A stretch of 64,000 bases of DNA from Macrotis lagotis. Its lineage: Eukaryota > Chordata > Mammalia > Peramelemorphia > Peramelidae. A model generated the notes under the pieces. That model was given only the letters and a program-made list of their open reading frames with translations. It was not told the origin of the DNA and made no database searches. This document shows, one piece after another, positions 10,972 to 24,686 of the stretch. The stretch lies in contig NC_133666.1 in the NCBI RefSeq assembly GCF_037893015.1, forward strand, positions 467,443,642 through 467,507,641, written 5' to 3'. The position numbers were made by a program, and so were the translations under genes. Numbering within the stretch: position 1 is the stretch's first letter; each line of letters opens with the position of its first letter.

Positions 10972-11238
10972 GTATGTGCAATCCTCGAAATTACAGTGAT
11001 ACGCCTCCCACCTCAAAAAGCACTGTAGAAGAACTTCATGAACCAATCCCGTCTCTCTTCCGCGCTCTGACAGAAGGAGGCACCCAGCTGAACTGGAACA
11101 TTGTTTCATTCCCTGTTGGAGAAGAACTTTCCCATCATGAGAACCTGGTTTCATTTTTAGAAACTGTGAACCAACCACACCACCAGAATGTGTCTGTTCC
11201 TAGCAACAATGTCCATACACCGTATTCCAATGACAAAG
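10972..11238 (+). CDS. TWSG1: TWSG1 penultimate coding exon
   Basis: Twisted gastrulation is a secreted glycoprotein that binds BMPs and chordin in the extracellular space and tunes BMP signalling. The exon encodes 88 full codons, starting (after a split Gly codon) MCNPRNYSDTPPTSK, through STVEELHEPIPSLFRALTEG and LNWNIVSFPVGEELSHHENL to NVSVPSNNVHTPYSNDK, and ends on the first base of a split Glu codon. This is the linker between the two cysteine-rich domains of TWSG1; two N-glycosylation sequons are visible (N-Y-S, N-V-S). The acceptor is TTTCTTCTTAG ending at 10971 and the donor AAAG|GTAACT cuts after 11238. Reading through the donor gives a stop at 11244-11246. Its near-identity to mammalian TWSG1 as I remember it, with no frame damage, indicates a live gene. 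Earlier exons are upstream of the window. Confidence 0.97.
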
Positions 11239-11589
11239 GTAACTAGCAAAATATTTTCTTTTCAATTAAATCTCTTATTTTTTTACTTCAGCTACAGAGC
11301 ATGCATATGGGTTACAATTAGGAACAAAGTTGAGGGAGGGGTTGAATATTTCTATTTTGAGGATTGAAAATTCTTAAACAGTGATTTATTTTGTGTAAAC
11401 ATGTCCCCGAATGCTTAAATGACATTTCACGATGATATAATCAACTTAAAACATAATATTGTGGGAGACCTGTATTTTGTTCTAAATTTCCTCACCAAAG
11501 ACTAAAACCTCATCCCAGCCAGCTCTCTCTACAGACTGGTCACTAAGAACTAAGATGATGATGATGGTAATAATGATAACAAAAAGAAT

Positions 11590-11744
11590 AGGGGGCAGCT
11601 AGGTGGTGCAGTGGATAGAGCACCAGTCCTGGAGTCAGGAGGACCTGAGTTCAAATCCAGCCTCAGATCTTAATACTTACTTAGCTGTTTGAACTTGGAC
11701 AAGTCATTTAGCCCCTTTGCCTTGAAAAATCAAAAAAAAAAAAA
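11590..11744 (+). mobile_element. CORE-SINE, old subfamily
   Basis: GGGGGCAGCTAGGTGGTGCA head with TAGAGC, AGGACCTGAG and CAGCCTCAG states. A flanking AAAGAATA-type duplication is visible on both sides. Confidence 0.9.
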
Positions 11745-11751
11745 AGAATAA

Positions 11752-12002
11752 TAGTAGCTAACATTTATGTAGTGCTGCTTACTATGTTCAAGCCACCTTG
11801 CAAATTGTTATTTCCTTTGATCCTCATAATAACCCTGATGGTAGATGCTATTATTATACCTATTTTACAGATGAGGAAACTGAGACAAACAAGGATTTAA
11901 GAGACTTGTCCAGAGTCACACACCTTGTAAATGACAGATTTAAACTCAGATCTTATTGTCTTTAAAGCCTAGAACTCCATCCTCTGTACTACCTAATTGC
12001 CC
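11752..12002 (-). mobile_element. MIR SINE, antisense
   Basis: Carries the MIR core in reverse: TATTTTACAGATGAGGAAAC, TGAGACAAAC, a CTTGTCCAGAGTCACAC block and TTAAACTCAGATCTTATTGT. Confidence 0.85.
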
Positions 12003-12045
12003 CTAAATGATAGTTGAACTTTACCAGTAATGTACAAGCAGTTTC

Positions 12046-12330
12046 TAGAGCAGCTAGGTGGTGAAGTGGATAGGGCTTTGGAATCAGGATGACCAGAGTT
12101 AGAATCTTGCTTCAGACACTTGACTCTTAGTAACTGTATGACCTTGAGCAAATCACTTAACCCTGATTGTCTTGTATCCACCATCATCTCCAGTTGTCCT
12201 GAGTCATATCTGGTCACTGGACCCAGATGGTTCTGGGGGAGAAAGTGAGACTGGTGACTTAGCACAGAACGTCCTCACTCAAATCCAATTCATATGATAT
12301 GGTTTTCAAAAATGAAGGACAAACATTACA
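12046..12330 (+). mobile_element. Long bipartite SINE (CORE-SINE head plus unrelated tail)
   Basis: The head (GCAGCTAGGTGGTGAAGTGG, TTGAGCAAATCACTTAACCC) matches the short SINEs. It runs without an A tail into a second module (CCAGTTGTCCTGAGTCATAT ... AATGAAGGACAAACATT) that recurs at 40855, 45960, 59745 and 60352. Confidence 0.85.
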
Positions 12331-12502
12331 AGCAGTTCAAAATACCTTTGATAGATTTTAATACCTGGATGGGACATTAGAGAGTATGTAGGTATACTCT
12401 GCAAAGAATATAGTTTCATCATTGTATATGAAGGACAAATAAATATTTTGAATTTAATTTCATTGTTTGTCTCATGGAAAAAAATATAATTATCTTGGGG
12501 GG

Positions 12503-12639
12503 GTGTCTAGGTAGCACACTGGATAGAGCACCGGCCCTGGAGTCAGAAGTGCCTTGAGTTCAAATCTGGCCTCAGACACCTAACTGTGTGGCCTTGGGCG
12601 AGTCACATTGCCTTGCAAAAAAAAACCTAAAAAAAAAGA
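12503..12639 (+). mobile_element. CORE-SINE, old subfamily
   Basis: Head TGTCTAGGTAGCACACTGGA, TAGAGCACCGGCCCTGGAGT, shortened middle, A tail. Confidence 0.9.
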
Positions 12640-12699
12640 ATTCTTTTAGCCTAAAAAAAAGTATAATTATCTCTCAAATGTTAAATTATATATAAATAA

Positions 12700-12742
12700 T
12701 GTTATATATATATATATATGTATATATATATAATATAAATAA
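12700..12742. repeat. (TA)n microsatellite, interrupted
   Basis: Two TA runs separated by a TG interruption. Confidence 0.9.
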
Positions 12743-12973
12743 CATAGCTTTAACTGTGTTGCCCATCACTAATATCCATTTTATGTGAACTACTCCACTT
12801 AATAGATATTTCTGTAAAATTTCCTTTTCTTATTCAGTAGAATTCAAAATGGTAAATCAAAATGTTATGGTATGTTTCTTTCCCTTATCATAAAAACCTC
12901 CCCTTTTCTAAATGAGTTACACATTTTCCCTTAAGAATGAGTTATGCATATTGACCACTCTCAACAATACCAT

Positions 12974-13130
12974 GGGAGTAGCTAGGTGACACAGTGGATA
13001 GAGCCCTGGAATCAGGAGGACCTGAATTCAAATCCGGCCTCAGCCAGTTAATAATTTCCTAGTTGTATAACCTTGGGCAAGTCACTTAACCCCATTGCCT
13101 TAAATAAGTAAAATTAAAAAACAAAAGCAA
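12974..13130 (+). mobile_element. CORE-SINE at the 5' edge of the WFDC retrocopy
   Basis: GGGAGTAGCTAGGTGACACA head, AGGACCTGAATTCAAATCCG, A-rich tail. It sits immediately before the first codons of the WFDC-type pseudogene, and an ATG (12972) abuts its left edge. Confidence 0.9.
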
Positions 13131-14840
13131 AAAACACCAGGAAGATCACCCTGCTTGGCCCCTTCCTGGTGTTCCTAATCTTTACCCTGCTCCTGCTTCC
13201 ACTGATGGGAAGCTTCTTTTTTATTAAAGATTTTTATTTATTTTGAGCTTTACAATTTTTCCCCTAATCTTACTTCCCTCCCCCCACCCCCCACAGAACG
13301 CAATTTGTTGGTCTTTACATTGTTTCCATGTTGTACATTGATCCAAATTGAGTGTGATAGAGAGAAATCATATCCTTAAGGAAGAAACATAAAGTGTAAG
13401 AGATAACGAGATCAGACAATAAGATATCAGTTTTTATTTCTAAATTAAAGGAAATAGTCCTTGGACTTTGTTCAAATTCCATAGTTGTTTCTCTAGATAC
13501 AGATGGTATTTTCCATTGTCCCTGATTGTTGCACTGATGGAATGAGCGAGTCCATCAAGGTTGATCATTGCTCCCATGTTGCTGTTAGGGGGCACATTGT
13601 TTTTCTGGTTCTGCTCATCTCAATCAGCCTCAGTTCATGCAAATCCCCCCCAGGCTTCCCTGAATTCCCATCCCTCCTGGTTTCCAATAGAACAATAGTG
13701 TTCCATGACCTACATATACCACAGTTTGCTAAGCCATTCCCCAATTGACATTTACTTGATTTCCAATTCTTTGCCATCACAAAAAGGGCTGCTATGAATA
13801 TTTTGTGTAAGTGATGTTTTTACCCTTTTTCATCATCTCTTCAGGGTATAGACCCAGTAGTGGTATCGCTGGTTCAAAGGGTATGCACATTTTTGTTGCC
13901 CTTTGGGCATAGTTCCAAATTTTTCTCCAGAAAGGCTGGATGAGTTCACAGCTCCACCAACAATGTAATAGTGTCCCAGATTTCCCACAACCCTTACAAC
14001 AATGATCATTATCCTTTCTGGTCATATTGGCCAGTCTGAGAGGTGTGAGGTGTTACCTCAGAGAAGGTAAGCTTCCTTTTTAAAGGACACCCAAAGGCAT
14101 TCCATAAAAATACTTTACTTCCTCCTCTGGATTCAAGTGAACTACTGATGACACCACAGAGGCCTCTTTGAAGGGATTTGGCCACAAGGTTATCAGAGAA
14201 ACCAGGTCTCTACCCTAAGGATCTCCCTCCATGCAAAGAACCATGGAGATGATTCTTATCCCCAAGAACAGAAATGTTGCAATATAGACTGTGGGAACAT
14301 GTGCCAGGGAAACATTGAAGGAAGGCATTGTCTGCTTATCCTCCAAAGACTTTGTGTCATGCCTTGCAAAATGCATGAGTATTGTTCACATAAATACTGC
14401 AAGTCTGACTGTGGCCAGTTCTGTGTGGCCCCCTCCTAGCTCAAAACTTCACCCAGAATTCTGAGGATCCTGCCCTTGAAAATTTTACTGAGATTTCATT
14501 CCCTGAAATACTTCCAGTTTCAGAAACCCATTTGAATTAGGTGACCTGATGTTCCAAGAGCTTCCTAACTACAGGAATGGCTGGACTTCAGTGACCTCCT
14601 GGGGTTCCTGACCTTGATGAGTGGTTAGCCCTACTCACTGGCCCCTCAGTTCTGCCCCCCTGCTCTTCCAGGTCCACTTTGGGAAGGGTAGAGATTTTTC
14701 AAGCTGTTTTCCTCCCCTATAAATTCTGGGAAAAAGTGAGTTATTCAGATTTTTTTCCCCCTGAGAATTCTCAGGTCCACAGTAGTGCCCTGATATATGT
14801 AAACTGTCTTGCTTCTGCAATAAGCAGCATTTTTTCTATG
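13131..14840 (+). pseudogene. WFDC-type (two WAP domains) processed pseudogene, split by an L1
   Basis: The reading frame from 13139 encodes a hydrophobic leader, RKITLLGPFLVFLIF then TLLLLPLMGSF, a convincing secretory signal peptide. It is interrupted at 13217-14068 by an antisense L1. After it, 14196 onward reads EKPGLYPKDLPPC, the classic start of a WAP (whey acidic protein, four-disulfide core) domain with one Cys changed to Tyr. A frameshift leads to YPQEQKCCNIDCGNMCQ. A second, also frameshifted, domain ends HKYCKSDCGQFCVAPS with a stop at 14437-14439. The following 400 bases would be the 3' UTR, ending near an AATAAG at 14819. Leader and both domains lie on one uninterrupted stretch once the L1 is removed, so I infer a retrocopy. 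WFDC proteins are secreted protease inhibitors or antimicrobials; which member is the parent I cannot say. At least two frameshifts and a stop make this copy dead. Confidence 0.75.
13217..14068 (-). mobile_element. 5'-truncated L1, antisense, with TSD
   Basis: The minus strand encodes the ORF2p C-terminus (DNDHCCKGCGKSGTLLHCWW, then PAIPLLGLYPEE) followed by the L1 3' UTR and tail at the left end. AAGCTTC at 13210-13216 and 14069-14075, extending into T-rich sequence on both sides, is the target-site duplication. The insertion interrupts the WFDC-type retrocopy. Confidence 0.92.
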
Positions 14841-15439
14841 ATAGTACTATAAAAGATTTAATTTAATTTCTTTTTATATATTGGAAAGTCAGTGTAAGAT
14901 CCAAATCTTATGATCATCATGCCCTAAGCCTATACTAAATTTCCAGAAAAAGGAACACTTAATTTTGGTAGATGTTAAACTTCATTAGAAGTAGAAAATC
15001 AAAACTACCAACTCAACTACAAGATCATTTATTCTTTTGGAAATAGAGCTACCACAAGCAACTCTAAAGGAAGCTTTTGACAGTACTTGTAATCATAAAT
15101 TCATCTGCCTAGATATAGTACTTGCTACTGAAGTGCTGATGAAGGAAACCTTAAACCTGAAAAAATTGAGGATTTTATGATAGCCATATATAACTGACTT
15201 CTGTTATCATTAAACATTAAACATTAACTATATGTTTCTATATGCATGATACTTAATAAAGTGGGATAAATTGCCATAGACCATACTCAATAGTAGTTTA
15301 TTTTGTGAGGCCTACTTTTCTTTTGGTGCAAGATTGAACACCATCTCCCATTGCCTTGCAAAAACAAAACAAACAAACAAAAAACAACATAAAAAGATTG
15401 AACACATTTGCCAATTCTATTATCCAGTTCCTAGTCATA
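14841..15439. other. Intronic sequence, nothing recognised
   Basis: AT-rich intron. The first bases may still be the 3' end of the WFDC-type retrocopy. Confidence 0.4.
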
Positions 15440-16087
15440 GTAGAAAGGAATTCTCATGTTTGAAAGGGGATAGGAGCCCTGGTCACAGTTTCAGGGAATG
15501 AAGAATGAACTAGGGCTCTAGTTCTAAAGCAGAAAGGACTTACATTTGCAAGAGAACAGAGGTTCTTTCTGGCTAAAGACTAGAACACAGACCAGGAGAG
15601 CAGTGACCTCTTCTCAGCTCACAGTAGCACCATCTTTGGAAGCATCCAAACTTAGATACCTTCCAGAATCTGCTGTGAAAACAGTAAGGCAAACAACCTT
15701 AAGCTTTTAGACAGTGCCACCACTCGTCTCTACCCCCTAAGTTGAGAAGTGCCCAACTCTAACATAAAGTTCAATCAAGAAATGAGGAAAACAAAGAAAC
15801 AAACAAAAAAAGAAAGTTCAAGATACAAATTCAAAAGACAACAACATGAAAATATTAACAAGGAAAGTCTCTAAGAATCATGCTAATTAAACAGCAGCCC
15901 AAAAGGAATTCCTTAAAAAAAGCTAAAGAAAGATGGAAAATTATGTTTAAAATGAAATTGTGGTCAAGGAAAATTGGAAATAGAAATGAGAGCAATACAA
16001 GAGAATTATGAAAAGACAGCATCTTGGTAAAAAAGACACAAAAACTGAAATGCTGAAGAAAATAATCACTTTAAAAAATCCAGAATT

Positions 16088-16228
16088 GGGGGCAGCTAGG
16101 AGGCACAGTGGATAGACCACCAGCCCTGGAGTCAGGAGTACCTGAGTTCAAATCCAGCCTCAGACACTTAATAATTACCTAGCTGTGTGGTCTTGGGCAA
16201 GCCACTTAACCCCATTGCCTTGCAAAAA
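16088..16228 (+). mobile_element. CORE-SINE, intermediate subfamily, inside L1
   Basis: GGGGCAGCTAGGAGGCACAG head with AGTACCTGAG. CCAGAATTG before and CCGGAATTG after it form a TSD. Confidence 0.93.
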
Positions 16229-16358
16229 AACCCGAAAACCGGAATTGACCAAATGGTGAAAGAGGTACAAAACCTCACTAAGAAAATAATTCATTAAAAA
16301 TAAGAATTGATCAAGTGGAAGTTAATGACTCCATGAGACATTAAGAAAAAATAAAGCA

Positions 16359-16512
16359 GGGCAGCTAGGTGGAGCAATGAATAGAGAACCAGCCCTAGAG
16401 TCAGGAGGACCTGAGTTCAATTCTGGACTCAGACACTTAACAATTACCTAGCTGTGTGGCCTTGGGCAAGTCACTTAACCCCATTACCTTGCAAAAAAAC
16501 TAAAAAAAAGAA
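16359..16512 (+). mobile_element. CORE-SINE, old subfamily, inside L1
   Basis: GGGCAGCTAGGTGGAGCAAT head with AGGACCTGAG. AATAAAGCA occurs on both sides. Confidence 0.92.
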
Positions 16513-17536
16513 ACAATAAAGCAAAGACAAAAAAAATTTTAAAAAGATAATGTGAAATTCCTCATCAAAAAATAATTGACATGGAATCAAATAGAGATAA
16601 TATAAGTATTACTGAACTATAGTCATTCCTCAGTTGATGAATGTTCAAAGGATAATAACAGGAATTTTTTCAGAAGAAGAAATCAAAGGTATTTTTATTT
16701 CTAATCTATCCATCTATTTATTTATATATGTATATAAAATTTAGACATTTAAACGCAAGACTCTAAATCAATGTTGACTAGATAAATGCAAATTAAAAAA
16801 ATCCTGTGGTACCATCTCACATCTACCAGATTGTCTAAGGTGATAGAAAAAGGAAATGACAAATGTTGGAAAGCATAGAAAAAAATTGGGACACTAAGAA
16901 CAGTTGGTACAGCTGTAAACTGATGGAGAGCAACTTGGACCTTTGCTCAGAGGGTTATAAAACTGTGTATACCCTTTGATGCAGCAATACTACTAAGTCT
17001 GTATCCAAAGAGATTTTTTTATAAAAAGAACCAATATGTACAAAAATATTCGTGATAGTAATTTTTGTGGTAGCAAAGAATTGGAAATTGAAGACATGCC
17101 CATCAATTGGGGAATGGTTGAACAAATTGTAGTATTTGATTATGATATAATATTTGTGTTCTATAAGGAGCAATGAGCAGGATGGTTTCAGAAAAACTTA
17201 CATGTATGAACTGATGTAAAATGGATTTCGTAGAACCAGAAGAATATTGTTCACGGTAACAGTAATATTGTATGACTTAGCTATTCCCATTCATACAAAC
17301 ATCTAAGACTATTCCAGTGATTAAAAGACTATCTACTTCCAAAAAAGAATTGATGAAATATGAATGCATATTGAAGCATAATTTTTTTTAGTTTATTTTT
17401 CTTGGGGTTTTTTGAGGGTGAGGTAGGCATTTTCTTTTGCAATATGGCTAATATCGAAATTGTTTTATGTAATTTAATGTCAAATTGCTTTCTTTCTCAA
17501 GGAGGGCAGAGGGAGAGATTTTGGGACTCAATTTTT

Positions 17537-17675
17537 TGGGGGTTGGGGTTTCAAGGCAATGGGGTTAAGTGGCTTGCCCAAGACCACACAGCTAGGTAAT
17601 TATTAAGTGTCTGAGGCCAGTTTTGAACTCAGGTACTCCTGATTCCCGGGCCGGTGCTCTATCCACTGCATCACC
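17537..17675 (-). mobile_element. CORE-SINE, antisense, intermediate subfamily
   Basis: Reverse complement shows the full SINE. GGGACTCAATTTTT on the left and GGGACTCAGTTTTT on the right form the TSD. Confidence 0.93.
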
Positions 17676-17706
17676 TGGGGACTCAGTTTTTAAAAATGAA
17701 AGTTAA

Positions 17707-17858
17707 GGGCAGCTAGGTGGCGTAGTGGATAAAGCACCGGCCTTGGAGTCAGGAGTACCTGGATTCAAATCCAGTCTCAGACACTTAATAATTACCTAGC
17801 TGTGTGGCCTTGGGCAAACCACTTAACCTCGTTTGCCTTGCCAAAAAAAAAAAAAAGA
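17707..17858 (+). mobile_element. CORE-SINE, young subfamily
   Basis: GGGCAGCTAGGTGGCGTAGT, GGATAAAGC, AGTACCTGG, CAGTCTCAG, long A tail. AAAGTTAA flanks it. Confidence 0.93.
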
Positions 17859-19213
17859 AAAGTTAAAATTGTTTTTACGTGTAATTGGGAAAAGGAAAGA
17901 TTTTCAAAAAATTTAAAAGAATTACTGACTACCTAAAAACCATGAAAAAACCTCAAGTCTAGTCATCTTCTTTCAAGAAATTTTAAAGAAAAACCTACCT
18001 AGATGTAATAAAACTGCAGGACAAAGTAAAAATTGAAAGAATCCACTGATCACTTCCTGAAAGAGATCAGGAATATTATACCCAGATTTCAGAGCACATG
18101 TCAGAATGACAATATTGCAAAAATACAGAAAGAAACTATTTAAATATTATGAAACCACAATTAGGATCAAAGGAGACTTAACAGCTACCACACTAAAGGA
18201 ATGGAGGGCTTGGAATAAGATATTCCAGAAGGCAAAGAAGTTAAAATTACAACCAAAAATAACCTCCCTAATAAAATTGAGTTTAATCCTGCATTAGGGG
18301 AAAAAGGCTCTTTAATGATATTGAGAACTTTCAAGCATTCCTGATGAAAAGATCAGAGTTAAATAGAAAATTAGATATTCAAACACAAGACTCAAGAAAA
18401 GCATAATAGGGTAAATGAGAGAGAAATCATCAGGGATTAAATAAGACTAAAGCATTTATATTCCTATAAAAGATGATCATTAGTAGGACAGTTAGAAGAA
18501 ATATACATAGATAGAGGTATGAGTTGATTATTTTGGGATGATCTGAAAAAATGGGTAAAGTGAGAAAGAAGATTGCATTTGGGAGTAAGGGGAAGAGAGA
18601 GGAAGAATACTGAAAATTACATAAAGAAGATACACAAGAAAGAGTTTTTATAGTGGAAGGGGAAATGGGAGGGAGTCAAAGCTTGAACTTACTTTTATTT
18701 AAACTGGTTCAAAGAGGGAAGAATATACACTCAATTAGATATAAAAATCTAATTTACCCAAATTTTTCCCACATGAAAATAGGAGGGGAAGGAGATAAGA
18801 GATAGGATGATAAGGAGAGGGTACATTAAGAGTGGTAGTAGTCAAGAAGCAAAATAGATTCTTGAGGAGGGACAGGGTAATAAAAAAAGTAAAAAGGATA
18901 AACAGATTAGAGGGATATATAATTAGTAATCATAATTGTGAATGTGAATGGAATGCATTAACCCATAAAACAAAAGAGATCAGAATGGATTAGAAATAGA
19001 ATATACAATTTGTTGTTGACAAGAAACCTACTTGAAACAGACACCCACAGATAAAATAAGATCTGGAGCCAAATCTATTATTACTTCAACTGAAGTAAAA
19101 AAGGCAGGGTAGTAATCATGATATCAGACAAAGCAAAAGCAAAAGTAGACCTAATTAAATAATTCAAAGACCTAATTAATAGGCAAAGAAGAAATGCTAC
19201 TCAATTCCTTTTA

Positions 19214-19370
19214 TTTTATTTTTTTTTATAAGGCCAGCAGGGTTAAGTAACTTGCCCAAGGTTACACAGGTAATTATTAAGTGTCTGAGGCCAAATTTCA
19301 ACTTAGGTCCTCCTGACTCCAGAGCCGGTGGTTTAGTCACTGTGCTACCTAGCTGCCCCACCCCCGCTCC
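19214..19370 (-). mobile_element. CORE-SINE, antisense, old subfamily, inside L1
   Basis: Reverse complement gives the SINE with AGGACCTAAG. ATTCCTTTTAT occurs on both sides (19203 and 19371) as TSD. Confidence 0.93.
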
Positions 19371-20094
19371 ATTCCTTTTATGCACAAATATGGTGCTGAT
19401 ACCTAAACCAGGGACAATCAAAACAGAGAAAAATATAGCCTAATGAATATTGATGCAAAAAAATTAAATAAAAATATCAGCAAGGAGATTACATCATTAT
19501 ATCACACAGATTTTTATACTCTGAAGAGATGGGATTTATAGCAGGACATGCAGGTCTGGTTTAGTATTGGAAAATCTATCACCATAATTGATCATAGAAA
19601 TGACAAAATCAACAGAATCATGATTATCTAAATAGGTACAGGAAAACCTTTTAATAAAATATAGCACTCATTCCTATTCAAAACAATACAAAACATAAAA
19701 ATCAGCAAAACTTTTCTCAAAATGACAAGTTGTATCTATCTAAAACTCTCAGCAATCATTACCTGTAAAGGGGATAAATCAGAAACTTTAATGAGATCAG
19801 GTGGAGCTAGGAAGTCCATTATCATCATTTTTATTCAGTATTATACTCAAAATGCTAGCTATAACCAACAAGAAAATGAAAATTGAAAAAATAGGAATAA
19901 GCAATAAAGAAATAAAACCATTACTATTTATAGATAAATATGATGGTATAATTAGAGAACCCAAGAGAATGAACTAAAAATCTAGGTGAAATAATTAACA
20001 ACTTGAACAAAGTTGAAGAATAAAAAATAAAACTATGTAAATCATTAGTGTTGAATTGTACTTGGTACTAGGCCCCAGATAGCTGTTAGTTACT

Positions 20095-21115
<1,021 letters not shown>

Positions 21116-21224
21116 GTTGACAGTGAATGTACTATGGGAGACTGAAAAGAAATAGAAACTCAAATCATTAAATTAAGAATGAATCTAAACTACAAGGTTA
21201 CATGATGTCAGTTTTTTACCTTGG

Positions 21225-21365
21225 CAATTCAACTCCTGTTTGCTTCTGTTTACTTATTTGTAAAACTGGGATAACATTTTTGTGAGGATCAAATGAGAAG
21301 ATGAATATGAAGCACTTAGCATAGTATCTGGCACATAGTATTGTATAAACATTAGTTTTTATTAT
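21225..21365 (+). mobile_element. MIR SINE
   Basis: GTTTACTTATTTGTAAAACT, TGTGAGGATCAAATGAGAAG and AGCACTTAGCATAGTATCTG are the MIR 3' half in order. Confidence 0.85.
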
Positions 21366-21404
21366 TACAGGATTATTTTAAATTTGAAAACAGTGTCTCA
21401 GGAA

Positions 21405-21665
<261 letters not shown>

Positions 21666-23699
21666 CTAACCATACTGTTGTTCAATAGAACACTGATTTG
21701 CTGAATCACATGGCATAAAAAGGAATATTGACAATAAAAATGGTTTGTTACATGGATATCCACAATTACATACATTATATACTCATACATATATGTTGGG
21801 GGGAGCTATAGATACATTTGGATTTATGGCATAAGAAAATTAAATTCATATTAATCCTGGAAAAAATAGTGTTTCTATATATTACCAACAAAACTTAGCA
21901 AGAAGAGATAGAAAGAGAAATTCCATTTAAAATAATTTCAGACAGTATAAAATGCTTAGGAGTCTACCTGCCAAGACACACCCAATATGTAAATGAATAC
22001 AATCCAAAACACTTCACACAAATTAAGGTTGGAAAAATATTAATTGTTCATGAATTCATGAGTCATTGTAATAATAGTCATTAATAATGTCATAAGAAAA
22101 ATGACGATTCTATCTAAATTAGTTAACTTATTCAGTAACATACCAGTCAAAAGAAATATTTCATAGAACTAGAAAAAAATAACAAAATTCATCTAAAAAA
22201 GCAAAAGCCCAAGAATATCAAGGAAATTAATGAAAACCAATGTGAGAGTAGTCTAGCAGTATCATATCTTTAACTATAATGGTAATTATGTACACAGTGG
22301 TTAAGAAATAGAGTGGTTGGTCAGTGAAATAAATCAGGTAAATGATATACAGTGGTAAATGACTGGTAATCTTACTATCCTTAAACCCAAAGATCCCAGC
22401 TTTTGGGGCGATAACTCACTAGCTGAGAAAAACTGCGAAAACTGAAAAGTAGTCTCTCAGAAATTTAGACAGAGGCAAACATCTCGCACTCTGTACCAAA
22501 ATCAGGTCAAAATGGGAACATGATTTAAACAAATTAGGAGAACATGAAATAAATTACCTGTCACATCTGTGGATAAGGGAAGATTTTAGAACCAAACAAA
22601 AGATAGAAAGGATCATAGGAGATAGAATAGATAAATTTGATTACATGAAATTAAGAAGTTTTTGCACAAATAAAATCATTGCAGCCAGAATAAGAAAGCA
22701 GGAAACTGGATCAGGCTGAATTTTATGCATACTTCTATGATAGACCTCATTTCTCAAATGTAAAGGGAGCTGAGCCAAACTTCTGAAAATAAAAACGATT
22801 CCTAATTGATATAAAAATTTTAATGATAATTTTCAGAAAAAAACACATCAAAGTTGTGAATAGTCTTATGGGAAAATGCTCTAAATCACTAATAATTAGG
22901 GAAAAATCAAGAGTCCATCTTATACCTCTCAGATTGGCTAACATGACAGAAAAATTAAATGACAAATGCTAAGGAGCAGGTGATGCTCTAATGCTCTGGT
23001 GATGGAACTGTGAGTTGATCCAGCCATTCTGGAGAACAATTTGGAACTATACCCAAAAAGCTTTAAGACTGTATATACCTTTTGACTTTGTAATGCCATT
23101 ACCAGGTCTGTATCCTGAAGAAATCAAAAGAAAAGAAAAAAAGACATCTATATGCACAAAAATATTTATTGCAGTAATTTTATAGTGACAAAGAATTAGA
23201 AAATGAGAGAATATTCATCAATTGGGGAATGGCTGAACAAGTTGTGGTACATGATTTATGTTGGAATACTATCTTATTACAAAAAAATGACAAAGGGTGA
23301 TAGAAAGTGAAGGGCACAGAATCAAGAGATTATTGTGTAAAGAACAGCACAATGATGATCAGTGGTTAAAGGCTTAATGCAGTGATCCAAGACAACTACA
23401 AAGGACTCCTGATGAAAAATGCTCTACACCTCTAGAGAGAGAACTCATGAATTTTAGGTACACATTAAAATCTGTCAATTTTTACTTTATTTTTCATCTC
23501 TTTTTTTGACAATATGGTTAGTATGGAAATATGCTTTACAGGATTTCACATGGATAATGGGTATCATATTGCTTGCCTTCTCAGTGAGTGGGAGTAGGCT
23601 TTGAGGGTGGGAGAAGGTTGGGAACTCAAAATTCTTAAAATGAACTAATTGTTTTAAATACCTGAACTTGTGTGTAGACCTCAGCAATTATTTATTATA

Positions 23700-24686
23700 A
23701 GCAAGTAAATGTGCAGGAATGCAAAATAAAAACAAAATTGTACTTGTCTTCTGGGAGCTTGAAATTGAAAATAGCAGAAATTCAGTAAATATTTGTTCAT
23801 TGAAGATTCAGAGCAATATTACAGAAGACATATTGAAGATATAGAAACATCAATTTAGTTATATTTCCCTTAACTAAGATTTAGTTTTGAATAGTAACAT
23901 ATCTTTGGAAAAGTAACATTTCAAAATGTAAAATTGAAAATCAATATTCACCCTCAACCCACCCCTTCATGGAGGTGGAAAGTCCCAATAGTGTGAAAAC
24001 TTACACGAGTTTTTTTAACCTTTTCAGTGTGTTGATTAGTTGATTTATTTTCTTCTCTAATACTGTTTATTATTATATTAGAAGTTGGGGGGGGAGAAAA
24101 TACTTTTAACATGTTAATGTTAAAAAACAGGAGACATCAATAAAAACATTTTTTAATCAATTGGTGGCACAAGCAGTAATTTTTTAAAAATGTTAATTTT
24201 ATTTACACATCCATTCCAAACTGAAGGAGAACCTTTGAGATCAGTGAGGACTCTTGGGCAATTAAATGTTCACACTGGAATTTCTGTCTATACCACAAGT
24301 TTTCAAAAGTGTTATCCACAGACCCGTGGGAAATCCCCAAGACCCTTTCTTCTGAACTAAACTAGTATTCTGAAAAATTAATACTGACTACTTAAATATG
24401 ATGCCCTTTGACCATTTGTTTGGCATAACACTAGAACCCAGCTCATATTCACTGATAATTTTCTGCTCTTAGGTTAGGGTTGTACTTAAACTAAATAAGA
24501 AGGCCTTCTTAGACTCATGTTGCATTGGAGACACTTGACTTTCTCCTGTTGTAGGACTGCTGAGTAGATTCATGGAACTTGAATGGAAGAATTAGCATAA
24601 ATGAATATTAAATATTATTATTATACAAAGCATTGCTATTTTTTATTTTACTTTCTCCTCATATCCTGTATCTTTTTTGTTTCCAG
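23700..24686. other. Unique 3' portion of the last TWSG1 intron
   Basis: No repeat or retrocopy recognised. It ends in the pyrimidine-rich tract TCTTTTTTGTTTCCAG. Confidence 0.6.

Larger units (their letters stand above)
15440..17350 (+). mobile_element. L1 LINE, internally deleted, hosting two SINEs
   Basis: 15440-15800 is L1 5' UTR (AGACCAGGAGAGCAGTGACC is shared with 53640-53680). 15800-16350 matches the coiled-coil part of ORF1 (GGAAATAGAAATGAGAGCAA). From about 16620 it jumps to the end of ORF2 (CATTCCTCAGTTGATGAATG) and the 3' region to about 17350. Most of ORF2 is absent. Confidence 0.75.
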
